A stretch of DNA of 64,000 nt, taken from the NCBI RefSeq assembly GCF_001735805.1, contig NZ_CP017248.1, forward strand, positions 6,820,001 through 6,884,000. The letters run 5' to 3'. Of this stretch, positions 52,635-60,830 are shown piece after piece; positions within the stretch are counted from its first letter, which is position 1; each line of letters begins with the position of its first letter. The position numbers were made by a program, and so were the translations under genes. This DNA is from Streptomyces fodineus (lineage in GTDB: Bacteria; Actinomycetota; Actinomycetes; Streptomycetales; Streptomycetaceae). The notes below the pieces were generated by a model. That model saw only the letters and a program-made list of their open reading frames with translations, was not told the DNA's origin and searched no databases.

Positions 52635-52762
52635 ACCTTCCGGATTGCCCGGCGGCGAGCGGTGAAACCCGAACGGCGGCGCCCGGGTGGCGGACCCGGC
52701 CCGCTCGGGTGAGGATGCCGGAGGAAACAGACCGCTCGGGGAGGACACGTCCGGAGGACCCC

Positions 52763-53335
52763 GTGCCCGTACCCATACGGCGCCTCGTCGTGGCGCTCAC
52801 GCTGTCCTGCGCCCTGCTGGCCGGTTCCACCGCCTGCGGCAGCGGCGAGCAGACCAGTACGAAGGACACCGCGGCGGTCCAGGCCGCCCACGCTGCCGCC
52901 ACCCCCAGCCCGACCACCTCCGCCGAACGGCAGAAGTTCGCCAAGGCCCGGTTCGTGGCGAACGCGGGACTCGCGGCGGGCGCGACCTACCAGTGGATCG
53001 TGAAGCCCTGGAAGGCGGGCAAGTTCAAGAAGGGCGCCCAGGGCCGCAAGGCCGCCTTGGTCAAGGCGGGCCTGGCCGGTGCCTTCACCTACAACCGCCT
53101 GAAGGCGGCCGTGCGCAACGCCCAGGGCGATCCCACGCTGTCGAAGGCGCTCGCGCCGGTCAACTCGGCCATCGACGGCCTGAAGAACCTGCCGGCCAAG
53201 CTCCGAGGCGGCGACGACAGCGCGGCCGGCTCCTTCAGCGACACCATCGACAAGGTCAAGGGTGCGGGCGCGAGCGCGGGCGCCCCGGTGAAGGAGCAGG
53301 TGCCGTCCGCGTCCCAACTCAAGCAGGGCAGCTAG
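52763..53335 (+). CDS. Secreted lipoprotein, conserved hypothetical
   Basis: A 190-residue lipoprotein. The signal has a basic start (VPIRRL), a hydrophobic core and the lipobox LAGSTAC|G. The mature part has a Thr/Ala linker and a helical domain (FAKARFVANAGLAAGATYQWIVKPWKAGKF; KAGLAGAFTYNRLKAAVRNAQGDPTL). GTG with GGAGGACCCC upstream fixes the start. Function unknown. Four bases at its end overlap the convergent LLM gene. Confidence 0.8.
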   Translation: MPVPIRRLVVALTLSCALLAGSTACGSGEQTSTKDTAAVQAAHAAATPSPTTSAERQKFAKARFVANAGLAAGATYQWIVKPWKAGKFKKGAQGRKAALVKAGLAGAFTYNRLKAAVRNAQGDPTLSKALAPVNSAIDGLKNLPAKLRGGDDSAAGSFSDTIDKVKGAGASAGAPVKEQVPSASQLKQGS

Positions 53336-54342
53336 GCGTTCAGCTCCGCCAGCACCCTGAGGGTGTGCGGGTCGGGTGACAGGGCCAGCAGGTCGGTCAC
53401 CGGACCCGCACGCCACAACTCCAGCCGCTCGGCGATGCGTTCACGCGGGCCGACCAGGGAGATCTCGTCGGCGAAGGCGTCCGGCACGGCCAGCACGGCC
53501 TCCTGCCTGCGGCCCTCCAGGAACAGCCGCTGGATCCTGCGCGCCGCCTCCTCGTAGCCCATGCGGGCCATCAGGTCGGCGTGGAAGTTGCGGGCCGCGT
53601 GGCCCATCCCGCCGATGTAGAAGCCGAGCATGGCCTTGACGGGCAGCAGCCCCTCGGCCACGTCGTCGCACACCTTCACCCGGGCCATCGGAGCCACCAG
53701 GAACCCCTCGGGAAGCTTGTGCACCACGTCCCCGTAGACCTCGGGCCGGCTCGGCGCCCAGTACAGCGGCAGCCAGCCGTCCGCGATCCGGGCCGTCTGC
53801 GCCACGTTCTTCGGCCCCTCGGCACCGAGCAGGACGGGCAGGCCGGCCCGCAGCGGATGCGTGATGGACTTCAGCGGCTTGCCGAGCCCCGTGCCGTCCG
53901 CGCCCCGGTACGGCAGCGGATGGAACCGCCCGCCGGAGGTCACCGGCGCCTCCCGCCGCAGCACCTGCCGTACGACGTCCACGTACTCCCGGGTCGCGGT
54001 CAGCGGCGAGCCCGGGAACGGGCGGCCGTACCAGCCCTCCACCACCTGCGGCCCGGACAGGCCGAGGCCGAGCATCATCCGCCCGCCGGAGAGGTGATCC
54101 AGGGTGAGCGCGTGCATCGCGGTGGTGGTCGGCGGGCGGGCCGCCATCTGGGCAACGGCCGTACCCAGCATGATCCTTGAGGTCTGTGCGGCGATCCAGG
54201 TCAGCGGGGTGAAGGCGTCCGAGCCCCAGGACTCCGCCGTCCACACCGAGTGATAGCCGAGCCGCTCCGCCTCCTGGACGAGCGGCACCTGGCCGCCGTC
54301 CGGGCCGCGTCCCCAGTAGCCGAGTGCGAGACCGAGCCGCAT
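53332..54342 (-). CDS. LLM class F420-dependent oxidoreductase
   Basis: A 336-residue TIM-barrel luciferase-like oxidoreductase of the F420 subgroup: MRLGLALGYWGRG, HSVWTAESWGSDAFTPLTWIAAQTSRIMLGTAVAQM, LDHLSGGRMMLGLGLSGPQVVEGWYG, LLGAEGPKNVAQTARIADGWLP. AGGAGG seven bases upstream fixes the ATG. F420 enzymes reduce or oxidise varied substrates, including steroid-like ketones in actinobacteria. The perfect palindrome CTGACGGGCCGTCAG lies just upstream, partly shared with the P450 promoter. Confidence 0.9.
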   Translation of the reverse strand: MRLGLALGYWGRGPDGGQVPLVQEAERLGYHSVWTAESWGSDAFTPLTWIAAQTSRIMLGTAVAQMAARPPTTTAMHALTLDHLSGGRMMLGLGLSGPQVVEGWYGRPFPGSPLTATREYVDVVRQVLRREAPVTSGGRFHPLPYRGADGTGLGKPLKSITHPLRAGLPVLLGAEGPKNVAQTARIADGWLPLYWAPSRPEVYGDVVHKLPEGFLVAPMARVKVCDDVAEGLLPVKAMLGFYIGGMGHAARNFHADLMARMGYEEAARRIQRLFLEGRRQEAVLAVPDAFADEISLVGPRERIAERLELWRAGPVTDLLALSPDPHTLRVLAELNA

Positions 54343-54353
54343 ACGCCTGCCTC

Positions 54354-54368
54354 CTGACGGGCCGTCAG
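54354..54368 (-). promoter_or_regulatory. Palindrome CTGACGGGCCGTCAG
   Basis: A perfect inverted repeat (CTGACGG-G-CCGTCAG) ending 12 bases before the LLM start and touching its ribosome site, so a bound protein would block transcription or translation. A one-base variant is at 28190. Confidence 0.6.
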
Positions 54369-54397
54369 ATATCGACCTGGCAGCCGACTGTACGACA

Positions 54398-54429
54398 ACG
54401 GCCCCCCGCCCGGAAGGGCGAGGGGCCGT
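54398..54429 (-). terminator. Terminator after the DUF5336 gene
   Basis: ACGGCCCC..GCCC pairs with GGGC..GGGGCCGT around GGAA, with a two-base internal mismatch, 20 bases past the stop of the minus-strand gene. Confidence 0.7.
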
Positions 54430-54448
54430 GTGCGGCGGTGTGCGGGGC

Positions 54449-55264
54449 TCAGCCGCGCTGGATGCCGGAGGTGTCCTGGAGCACGCCCCGGCGGCCGTCC
54501 TGGGTCTGCGCGACGAGCGCGGCACCGCGCTGCTCGACGGCCAGGTACCAGGTGCCCGGCGCCAGTTCGGCGATCGGGTTCGGCGAGCCGTCCTCCGCGA
54601 ACAGCGGACGGGTCACCGGCACGGCGAACCAGAACGGCGAGAAGTCCGCCGGACCCGCGGTACCGGCGGGACCCGCCGGCTGCGCCGCCGGAGCGCCCGG
54701 CGCGGCCGCCGGCTGCCCGAACGGCTGGCCCGGCTGCGGCTGGGCGCCGTACGGCTGCTGCGGCTGGGCACCCGGGTAGCCGTAACCACCGGGCGGCTGG
54801 GCGCCGTAGGGCTGCGGGGCGACCGGCTTGGGGGCCGGGAGCAGGGCGGCCTGGAGGGCGGGGACCTGCGGGGAGGCGATGGCGGCACCCGCGAGAACCA
54901 GAGCGGCGATGAAACCGAGGATCAGACCGGCGCCGGCGTTCACGCCGTCCGGGACGTCGATCAGCGTCCACAGCAGCGCCCAGGTCGCCAGGACCGCGAA
55001 CGCGGTGCCGACCTGGGCCAGGTCGAGCCCGAGCACCTTGCGCGGCTGCGGCAGACAGCGGTTGACGACGATGAGGACGGCACCGATCACCGCGCCCATG
55101 TAGATGCCCAGGCCCATGCCCAGGTCGTCCCACGCGTTCCGGCTCTGGCTCGCACCGAAGCCGGAGAGGGAGATGCTCTCGAAAGTGAGGAACGACGCGA
55201 TGAACAGCACCACCGCTGCTCCGATCACCACGCCGTCGCCTCTAGTGAGGGAGCGGATATTCAC
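54449..55264 (-). CDS. DUF5336 membrane protein with Pro/Gln-rich tail
   Basis: A 271-residue protein. Four N-terminal membrane helices (GVVIGAAVVLFIASFLTF; MGLGIYMGAVIGAVLIVV; VGTAFAVLATWALLWTLI; GAGLILGFIAALVLAGAAIA) precede a Pro/Gln/Gly-rich segment (PYGAQPPGGYGYPGAQPQQ) and a small C-terminal domain (FSPFWFAVPVTRPLFAEDGSPNPIAELAPGTWYLAVEQRG). GTG chosen with AAGGACC upstream. The C-terminal domain may be external. Function unknown. Confidence 0.82.
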   Translation of the reverse strand: MNIRSLTRGDGVVIGAAVVLFIASFLTFESISLSGFGASQSRNAWDDLGMGLGIYMGAVIGAVLIVVNRCLPQPRKVLGLDLAQVGTAFAVLATWALLWTLIDVPDGVNAGAGLILGFIAALVLAGAAIASPQVPALQAALLPAPKPVAPQPYGAQPPGGYGYPGAQPQQPYGAQPQPGQPFGQPAAAPGAPAAQPAGPAGTAGPADFSPFWFAVPVTRPLFAEDGSPNPIAELAPGTWYLAVEQRGAALVAQTQDGRRGVLQDTSGIQRG

Positions 55265-55347
55265 TTCAGGTCCTTCGTAGGTCGTCTCGTCGTCGGTAGA
55301 CACTACCGTCCGCAAGATCCGGCTGTCCGGCCGGTTCCGCCCGCCGG

Positions 55348-56280
55348 TCACGACCCGCGCAGGAAACTCACGATTCCCTCAGAGATCCCCTGTGCCGCCC
55401 GTTGCCGCCAGGTGCCGCTGGTCAGCAGTGCCGCGTCCTTGCTATCGCGCATGTTGCCGCACTCGATGAACACCTTGGGAACCGTTGACAGATTGAGACC
55501 GCCCAGGTCCGTACGTGTAACGAGACCGGTACCTTCGCCGAGGTAGTTGGACGGCGGCTCACCGGTCTCGCGCAGGAAGGTTCCGGCAACGCGCGTACCG
55601 AGGTCACGGGAGGGGCCGACGATCGGGCGGGTGTCGGCGGCACCGGCGTGCACGGACCCCGGCAGGATGACGTGGAAGCCGCGGTTGCCCTCCGCGGAGC
55701 CGTCGGCGTGGATGGAGATCGCCGCGTCCGCGTGCGCCGCGTTGCCGATCCGGGCCCGCTCGTCCACACACGGCCCCCAGGCCGGGCTGTCGCCGTCCCG
55801 GGTCAGCTTGACCGTGGCGCCCTGCTTCTCCAGCAGCGTGCGCAGCCGGTGGGCGACGTCGAGGGTGAACCGGGCCTCGGTGTAACCGTCGTTCGTGGAC
55901 GTCCCGGTGGTGTCGCACTCCTTCTTGTTCGTCCCGATGTCGACTTTGCGGTTGATCTCGTCCGCGTGCTGGAAGTTGCCCTGGTTGTGCCCGGGGTCGA
56001 TGACGACGACCTTCCCCTTCAGCGAGCCGGACGCGGGCGCCGCGGGTGTCCCGGAGGGCCGCTTGGCGTCGTCGGTGGGCGAGGCGGCGGAACGGCCGGA
56101 CGTCGGGGCCGCGGTGGCCGTACGGTCCGCGCCGCCGCCCCTGGATCCGCCGCCCGCCGTCTCGTACACCGCCCAGCCGAGCAGCGCACCGGGCACCAGC
56201 GCGGCCAGCGCGACGGTCAGCGGGCCGCGCCGGGGCCGGCGGGACTGCGGGGAATCGAACTCAGGGCCTACGTAGGACAC
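55348..56280 (-). CDS. N-acetylmuramoyl-L-alanine amidase (Amidase_3)
   Basis: A 310-residue anchored or secreted wall hydrolase. An N-terminal membrane segment (PLTVALAALVPGALLGWAVYETAGG) and a Ser/Thr/Ala linker precede the Amidase_3 domain: VVVIDPGHNQGN (zinc His), YTEARFTLDVAHRL (zinc Glu), AAISIHADGS (zinc His) and KVFIECGNMRDSKDA (catalytic Glu). It cleaves the amide bond between MurNAc and L-Ala. GTG start; another GTG nine bases upstream is possible. Likely in an operon with the DUF5336 gene 83 bases downstream. Confidence 0.9.
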   Translation of the reverse strand: MSYVGPEFDSPQSRRPRRGPLTVALAALVPGALLGWAVYETAGGGSRGGGADRTATAAPTSGRSAASPTDDAKRPSGTPAAPASGSLKGKVVVIDPGHNQGNFQHADEINRKVDIGTNKKECDTTGTSTNDGYTEARFTLDVAHRLRTLLEKQGATVKLTRDGDSPAWGPCVDERARIGNAAHADAAISIHADGSAEGNRGFHVILPGSVHAGAADTRPIVGPSRDLGTRVAGTFLRETGEPPSNYLGEGTGLVTRTDLGGLNLSTVPKVFIECGNMRDSKDAALLTSGTWRQRAAQGISEGIVSFLRGS

Positions 56281-56384
56281 GCCTGCCACCCTAACCGCCC
56301 TCCGTGGTGTCCATACGGTCCAGGACAGCCCTATGGGTGATGCCGGTGCCCCGCTCCCGACCCCCCTCCGTCCGCTCGATCAGC

Positions 56385-56432
56385 GAGAGATACGTGAGAT
56401 GTGTGAGATATGTGTGATGTGTGAGATGCGTG
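56385..56432. repeat. Short A/T-rich tandem repeat (GTGAGATGT units)
   Basis: About five imperfect copies of a GTGAGAT(A/G)TGT-like unit of 8-10 bases stand out from the GC-rich surroundings, between the amidase start and the stop of the WYL gene. Confidence 0.6.
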
Positions 56433-56484
56433 GTGGGCCTACGTCGCCGAGGCCGCCGGCCCGTCGGGAACTGGTTCCTCGCTG

Positions 56485-57474
56485 TCAGGCTTGGCGGGCG
56501 CAGGACGCGAGGCGATCGGCTAGCGCGGTGACGAGGCCGCGCAGTTCATCGGGGCGCTCGATGACGAACGGCCGGTCGAGTGAGGCGAGTAGCGCAGGCA
56601 ACCAGTCGAGCCGCTCCGCCCGTAGCTCGACGCGCAGCCAGCGCTCGGTCGTCCGGTCCTCGCCTGCCGCGGGCTCGTGCTCCTCAAGGCTCGCGACGCC
56701 GGCGGGAAAGTGGGCGCGGATCTGCTCGACCGTTCCGTGGATCCGCAAGGTCACCTCATGCCGGTACTCGGCCGTGGCGAACGCTGACAGCACGCGCTGT
56801 GCCGGAGAGGGACCCACGGGCGCTTCGAATGAGCCGGGCAGGGTCCTCGCGTCCGCGATGCGATCGAGCCGGAAGGTCCGGTCCTCGCCGATCCGGGCGT
56901 CCTTGCCCGTGACGTACCACCGGCCCGCATGGGCGACGATCCCGTACGCGTGCAGTGTGCGTTCGCTGCGCCGTCCGTCGCGGTCGGTGTAGCGGATCGA
57001 GACCGGCCGGCGGTGGCGCGCCGCATCGGCGACGGTGAGCAGGACCCCGGCGTCCGGGGTGTCGAACCCGCCGGGCTCGTCCGTGAAGGCGAGAGCGTCC
57101 AGGAGTGTGTCGAGCCGACGGGCGATGTGCCTGGGCAGCACCCGCCGGATCTTCGCCGATGCCGTCTCGCTCGCCGTGTGCTGCGTCGTCGTCAACCCTG
57201 CTCGGCGGCCGGCGACCAGGCCGAGCAGCACGGCCAGCGCCTCGTCGTCGCTGAGCATGAGCGGAGGCAAGCGGTACCCGGGAGCGAGCCGGTACCCGCC
57301 GTAACGGCCGCGCACCGATTCCACCGGCACGTCCAGGTCGATCAGCTGGTCCACATACCGGCGCACGGTGCGCCCTTCGACGCCGAGCCGGTCGGCGAGT
57401 TCGGCCACCGTCCGGGTGCCGCCCGACTGCAGCAGCTCCAGGAGTGTCAGCACGCGGCCGGTGGGTCGAGGCAT
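56485..57474 (-). CDS. WYL-domain transcriptional regulator
   Basis: A 329-residue YafY-type regulator. The N-terminal HTH_11 (LLELLQSGGTRTVAELADRLGVEGRTVRRYVDQL) with RGRYGGYRLAPGYRLPPLML is followed by a WYL domain (HRRPVSIRYTDRDGRRSERTLHAYGIVAHAGRWYVTGKD ... TFRLDRIADA) and a WCX extension. ATG start. Divergent from the VOC-domain gene, 93 bases apart, an arrangement usual when the WYL protein controls its neighbour. Confidence 0.9.
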   Translation of the reverse strand: MPRPTGRVLTLLELLQSGGTRTVAELADRLGVEGRTVRRYVDQLIDLDVPVESVRGRYGGYRLAPGYRLPPLMLSDDEALAVLLGLVAGRRAGLTTTQHTASETASAKIRRVLPRHIARRLDTLLDALAFTDEPGGFDTPDAGVLLTVADAARHRRPVSIRYTDRDGRRSERTLHAYGIVAHAGRWYVTGKDARIGEDRTFRLDRIADARTLPGSFEAPVGPSPAQRVLSAFATAEYRHEVTLRIHGTVEQIRAHFPAGVASLEEHEPAAGEDRTTERWLRVELRAERLDWLPALLASLDRPFVIERPDELRGLVTALADRLASCARQA

Positions 57475-57567
57475 GTTCGCAGCCTAACGCGAATACAGGA
57501 CCGATTCTGTCCACTATTTCTCCTAGCCTGCGACGTGCACGCCTCCAGCACAGCCAAGGAGATTCCC

Positions 57568-57966
57568 ATGGACTTCGTCTCGATCCGCATCATCACCAGC
57601 GACGTAGCGCGCCTCGTCGAGTTCTACGAGCGAGCGACCGGGGTGCGGGCGATGTGGGCCACCGAGGACTTCGCCGAACTCAAGACCGCGGGCGCCACCC
57701 TCGCGATCGCCGGCACCCGCACCGTCCCGCTGTTCGCCCCGGGCTCTGCGCGCCCGGCGGACAACCACAGCGTGATCACCGAGTTCCTCGTCGACGACGT
57801 GGACCGCGTGCACCAGAACCTGACCGGCTTCGTCACCGACTTCGTCAACGAGCCCACCACGATGCCCTGGGGCAACCGGTCACTGCTGTTCCGCGACCCC
57901 GACGGCAACCTCGTCAACTTCTTCACCCCCGTCACCCCAGCGGCCACCGAAAAGTTCGCACGCTGA
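57568..57966 (+). CDS. VOC/glyoxalase-fold protein
   Basis: A 132-residue vicinal-oxygen-chelate protein with the paired beta-alpha-beta modules: SIRIITSDVARLVEFYERATGV and SVITEFLVDDVDRVHQNL, ending SLLFRDPDGNLVNFFTP. AAGGAG eight bases upstream fixes the ATG. The fold serves in glyoxalase, dioxygenase and antibiotic-binding proteins. Substrate unknown. Probably under the divergent WYL regulator. Confidence 0.88.
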   Translation: MDFVSIRIITSDVARLVEFYERATGVRAMWATEDFAELKTAGATLAIAGTRTVPLFAPGSARPADNHSVITEFLVDDVDRVHQNLTGFVTDFVNEPTTMPWGNRSLLFRDPDGNLVNFFTPVTPAATEKFAR

Positions 57967-57994
57967 GGCCACGCACAGCCGCTGAGCCGGTGGA

Positions 57995-58043
57995 TTGCGC
58001 GCAACTGCGCCCACGTGGTCGCGGCGCGCAATCTGCTGCAATC
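57995..58043. promoter_or_regulatory. GCAATC-type repeats before the DUF6879 gene
   Basis: TTGCGCGCAA (57995-58004), GCGCGCAATC (58024-58033) and TGCAATC (58037-58043). The same two latter words recur upstream of the gene at 59776. Confidence 0.55.
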
Positions 58044-58106
58044 CTCGGGCATGCCTGTGCCATCCCGCGCATTCTGGGAGCCCAACCCGACGGATGCGGA
58101 GGCGGG

Positions 58107-58844
58107 ATGGCGCTCAGGTTCATCGGCACGACCAGCGACGAAGGCGACTGCCCCACCCTCTACGAGATCGAGGGCACCGGCGAGATCCTCGTCCAGGGCG
58201 ACCGCGAGACCGACCCCGAGCACCTGGTACAGCTGCGGGACGTGAAGCCGTCCGAGACGTTCGTACGCGTCCCTCGCAGCCTGCTCACCCGGTATGCGCC
58301 CAGGACCGAGGCGCCGGAGCTGCAGCCGTTCTCGGCAATCTCCCACCTTTTTCACGAGTTCCGGCACACCGCGTGGCGGCTGGAGACCCGCCGCGGCTAC
58401 GCCTCCGACCGGCGCAGCGCCAAGTGGGCGCGCTGGCAGGCCGGCGAAGACATCGCCGCCGAGGCCAGCGGGTGGCTGGAGAACGTCGCCGAGCAGACGG
58501 CCGCGGGGAAGCGGTTCGAGCGCGTGCGCTTGGTCGACGCCCCGCCCACCGAGGGCCAGCGGTTCCTTCTGGCCAGCGCGCCGGGGAACGTGGCCGCGGG
58601 AGAGGACATCCGCAACCTCGCTCGGGCCCAGGCCGAGCATCTGCGCCTGCCGGACTACGACTTCTGGCTGTTCGACTCCAAGATCGTGGCCCGGTTCGCG
58701 TTCGACGAGGACGACATCACCCTCGGTGTGTACGTCACCGAGGACCCCGCCGATGTGCTCGCCGCCTGCCAGGTCCGAGACGCCGCCTGGCACCATGCTG
58801 TGCCTACGCAGGAGTTCGCCCGGCAGGTAACTTCGACTGTGTGA
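58107..58844 (+). CDS. DUF6879-type protein with an extra N-terminal domain
   Basis: A 245-residue protein. The first 65 residues (MALRFIGTTSDEGDCPTLYE ... RVPRSLLTRYAP) look like a small stand-alone protein often found beside XRE/DUF5753 genes. The rest is DUF6879 (FHEFRHTAWRLETRRGYASDRRSAKWARWQAG; LPDYDFWLFDSKIVARFAFDEDD). I believe these are usually separate genes, so a fusion is likely. GCGGAGGCGGG precedes the ATG. Its stop overlaps the XRE start as GTGA. Likely partner of that regulator. Confidence 0.82.
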   Translation: MALRFIGTTSDEGDCPTLYEIEGTGEILVQGDRETDPEHLVQLRDVKPSETFVRVPRSLLTRYAPRTEAPELQPFSAISHLFHEFRHTAWRLETRRGYASDRRSAKWARWQAGEDIAAEASGWLENVAEQTAAGKRFERVRLVDAPPTEGQRFLLASAPGNVAAGEDIRNLARAQAEHLRLPDYDFWLFDSKIVARFAFDEDDITLGVYVTEDPADVLAACQVRDAAWHHAVPTQEFARQVTSTV

Positions 58845-59689
58845 CCACCGACTTCCAGACGGCCCGTGAAGCCCTCGGTGCTCGGCTGCGCGAGCTGCGC
58901 ACCGAGGCCGGGCTGGAAGGCAAAGATCTTGCCGCCCGCCTCGGCTGGCAGACCTCGAAGGTCAGCCGCATGCAGAACGGCAAGCAGACTCCGACCCGAG
59001 ACGACCTGAGCGCGTGGGCGCGCGCCCTCGACCGGCCGGACGTCGAGGCCGAACTTCACGGCTTGCTTGCCGGGCTGGACATGAAGCAACGCAACCGGTC
59101 CTGGCGCAAGCAGCTCGCCGGCGGCCTCCGCGGTCGGCAGGAGATCGCCGTACGCCTGACCGAGAACACGCAGCAGATCCGGGGCCTTGAGGTCTCCCGG
59201 ATACCAGGCCTGTTCCAGACGCCGGAGTACGCGCGCGCAGTGTTCGACTCGCTCGCCGAGTTCCGGGGGATCCCGGCGACGACCGATGCTGCCGTTGAGA
59301 AGCGGATGCGCAGGCAAGAGGCCCTGTACGACCCGGAGAAGACGTTCCGCTTCATCCTCTGCGAGGCCGCGCTGTATCACCGGCCTTGCCCCATCGACGT
59401 GATGGCCGAGCAGCTGGACCGCCTCTACAACCTCGTCGGGCAGAAACGCGTCGAACTCGGGATCATCCCGTTCGATGCGCAACTGCGCCGCACCGCCCCT
59501 CACGCGTTCTGGATCTACGACCGCCGCCTCGTCATCGTCGAGACGATCAGCGAGGAACTGTGGCTCACCGGCGACGAGGACGTCGAACTGTACGAACGGG
59601 CGTGGCATTGGCTTGGCGAGTCCGCCGAGTACGGACCGCCGGCGCGGCGTCTGATAGGCCGTGCACGAGCCTCGCTGGACCTCTCGTAG
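58841..59689 (+). CDS. XRE regulator with DUF5753
   Basis: A 282-residue protein. The N-terminal HTH (LGARLRELRTEAGLEGKDLAARLGWQTSKVSRMQNGKQTP) is followed by a DUF5753 domain (RIPGLFQTPEYARAVFDSLAEF; FILCEAALYHRPCPIDVMAEQLDRLYNL; ELGIIPFDAQLRRTAPHAFWIYDRRLVIVE). GTG start overlaps the DUF6879 stop. Second WhiJ-like module of the window, here paired with DUF6879 and not DUF397. Confidence 0.9.
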   Translation: MTTDFQTAREALGARLRELRTEAGLEGKDLAARLGWQTSKVSRMQNGKQTPTRDDLSAWARALDRPDVEAELHGLLAGLDMKQRNRSWRKQLAGGLRGRQEIAVRLTENTQQIRGLEVSRIPGLFQTPEYARAVFDSLAEFRGIPATTDAAVEKRMRRQEALYDPEKTFRFILCEAALYHRPCPIDVMAEQLDRLYNLVGQKRVELGIIPFDAQLRRTAPHAFWIYDRRLVIVETISEELWLTGDEDVELYERAWHWLGESAEYGPPARRLIGRARASLDLS

Positions 59690-59717
59690 GCAATCCGCCG
59701 CAAGCTCTTCGACAGCA

Positions 59718-59755
59718 TGCGCAATCGCGCGCAATCGGCACGCAGGCCTGCAATC
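59718..59755. promoter_or_regulatory. GCAATC-type repeats before the gene at 59776
   Basis: TGCGCAATC, GCGCGCAATC (59727-59736) and TGCAATC (59749-59755); the GCAATC cores start at 59721, 59731 and 59750. They share words with the cluster at 57995-58043. Confidence 0.55.
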
Positions 59756-59775
59756 GCCCTGCATACGGTCGGGTC

Positions 59776-60240
59776 ATGGCCCACCTGATGAGCTCCGCCC
59801 TACAGTACGAGGCCGGGGACACATGGCTCGCCGATTGCGGTGAACGCCCGGCCCTTGTCCGCGCGGCATGGGACGAGGAACGTCTCGCCCTTGTCGTCTC
59901 CGGCGCTCGCTGGCTCGTAGCCGAGTCCCGCCTCACCCGGGGATGGCCGGCGGCCTCCCGGCTCCGTGACTCGCCGCACGGGCCCGTCCTCGCCGATCCC
60001 GACGCCGACAAGATGTTCTGGCTGGTACCGCTGGACGCCGCCGAGGAACTCTCCGACGTCCGGCACCTGGTCGTGCATTCCGCGGGCTGGTCACTGTCCT
60101 GCCCGCCGACGGGCCGGCAGGTGGACGGGCGTTTCTGGCTGTGGCGCCCCGACGGTTCGGGTGACCTCAACGACTCCGCGCGCATCGCCGCCGCGTTCGG
60201 CCCCCGCGACTACCGTCCCGAAGCGGAGGCTCTCGCATGA
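59776..60240 (+). CDS. Conserved hypothetical protein
   Basis: A 154-residue soluble protein rich in Trp (DTWLADCGE; VRAAWDEERLALVVSGARWLVAES; MFWLVPLDAAEELSDVRHLVVHSAGWSLSCPP; GRFWLWRPDGSGDLNDSARIAAAFGPRDY). No named family recognised. Its stop overlaps the next start (ATGA). No ribosome site precedes the ATG, but the iteron-like repeats lie 20-60 bases upstream, so a leaderless or short-leader transcript is likely. Confidence 0.7.
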   Translation: MAHLMSSALQYEAGDTWLADCGERPALVRAAWDEERLALVVSGARWLVAESRLTRGWPAASRLRDSPHGPVLADPDADKMFWLVPLDAAEELSDVRHLVVHSAGWSLSCPPTGRQVDGRFWLWRPDGSGDLNDSARIAAAFGPRDYRPEAEALA

Positions 60241-60830
60241 CGACTTCCGAGACCGGATCCCTCGTCGGTATCCCGGCCGACCTCCTACCACTCATCCCCG
60301 TGCCGTTCCTGGACGCGCTGCTCGACGCACGCACGGCGACGGGGGCGCGTGGAGCGGTGAGGCGCCGTCCACGGCAACGGCCGTCGACCTCGGCGAGCGC
60401 GAGACCGACGGGGGCCACTGGTTCCCTCGCGCCTGCCGGCCCTGCACGCTGCGCGCCATTCCGGCCGCCCGCAACTCCCGTCCTGCACCGAACCGTTCCA
60501 CCCCGAAGACGGGCGGAACGAAGTCCGCACCCACGGCGCGACCGGTGCCGGCACCATCATCATCATCCGCACTTGGCCACTGCCGACACGCCACTGATGC
60601 TCCCGCTCCCGGCGCACGCCGACGTGCCGGATGCGGGCCTGGCTCCAGCGTGCCCCCGACGGCGCTGGGAGCGGTCCTCGGCGCTGGAGACGGCCTGCCG
60701 TCCGCCATCCCATCCCGGCGGCAGGCCCCAGGAAGACCGGCTACTGACCGAGCCCGGACCGGCGAATCCCGCGAAGACCACCGGCCCGGGCCGCCATCCC
60801 ATCCGCAACCAGCGAAGGAGACGCCCGTGA
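60237..60830 (+). CDS. Hypothetical protein, probably frameshifted near residue 35
   Basis: The first 35 codons (MTTSETGSLVGIPADLLPLI ... LLDARTATG) have normal Streptomyces codon use. After a GGGGG run at 60341-60345 this frame becomes Arg/Pro-rich and unnatural, while the minus-one frame reads AWSGEAPSTATAVDLGERETDGGHWFPRACRPCTLRAIPA with good codon bias and a CxxC. A lost G in the run would restore one reading frame. So the real product is likely the composite, by mutation or sequencing error. After about 60470 neither frame looks convincingly coding until the next gene. Confidence 0.45.
   Translation: MTTSETGSLVGIPADLLPLIPVPFLDALLDARTATGARGAVRRRPRQRPSTSASARPTGATGSLAPAGPARCAPFRPPATPVLHRTVPPRRRAERSPHPRRDRCRHHHHHPHLATADTPLMLPLPAHADVPDAGLAPACPRRRWERSSALETACRPPSHPGGRPQEDRLLTEPGPANPAKTTGPGRHPIRNQRRRRP

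Noticed and set aside
56385..56432. Short repeats considered as a CRISPR array
   Set aside because: Units are 8-10 bases without unique spacers, and no cas genes are present.
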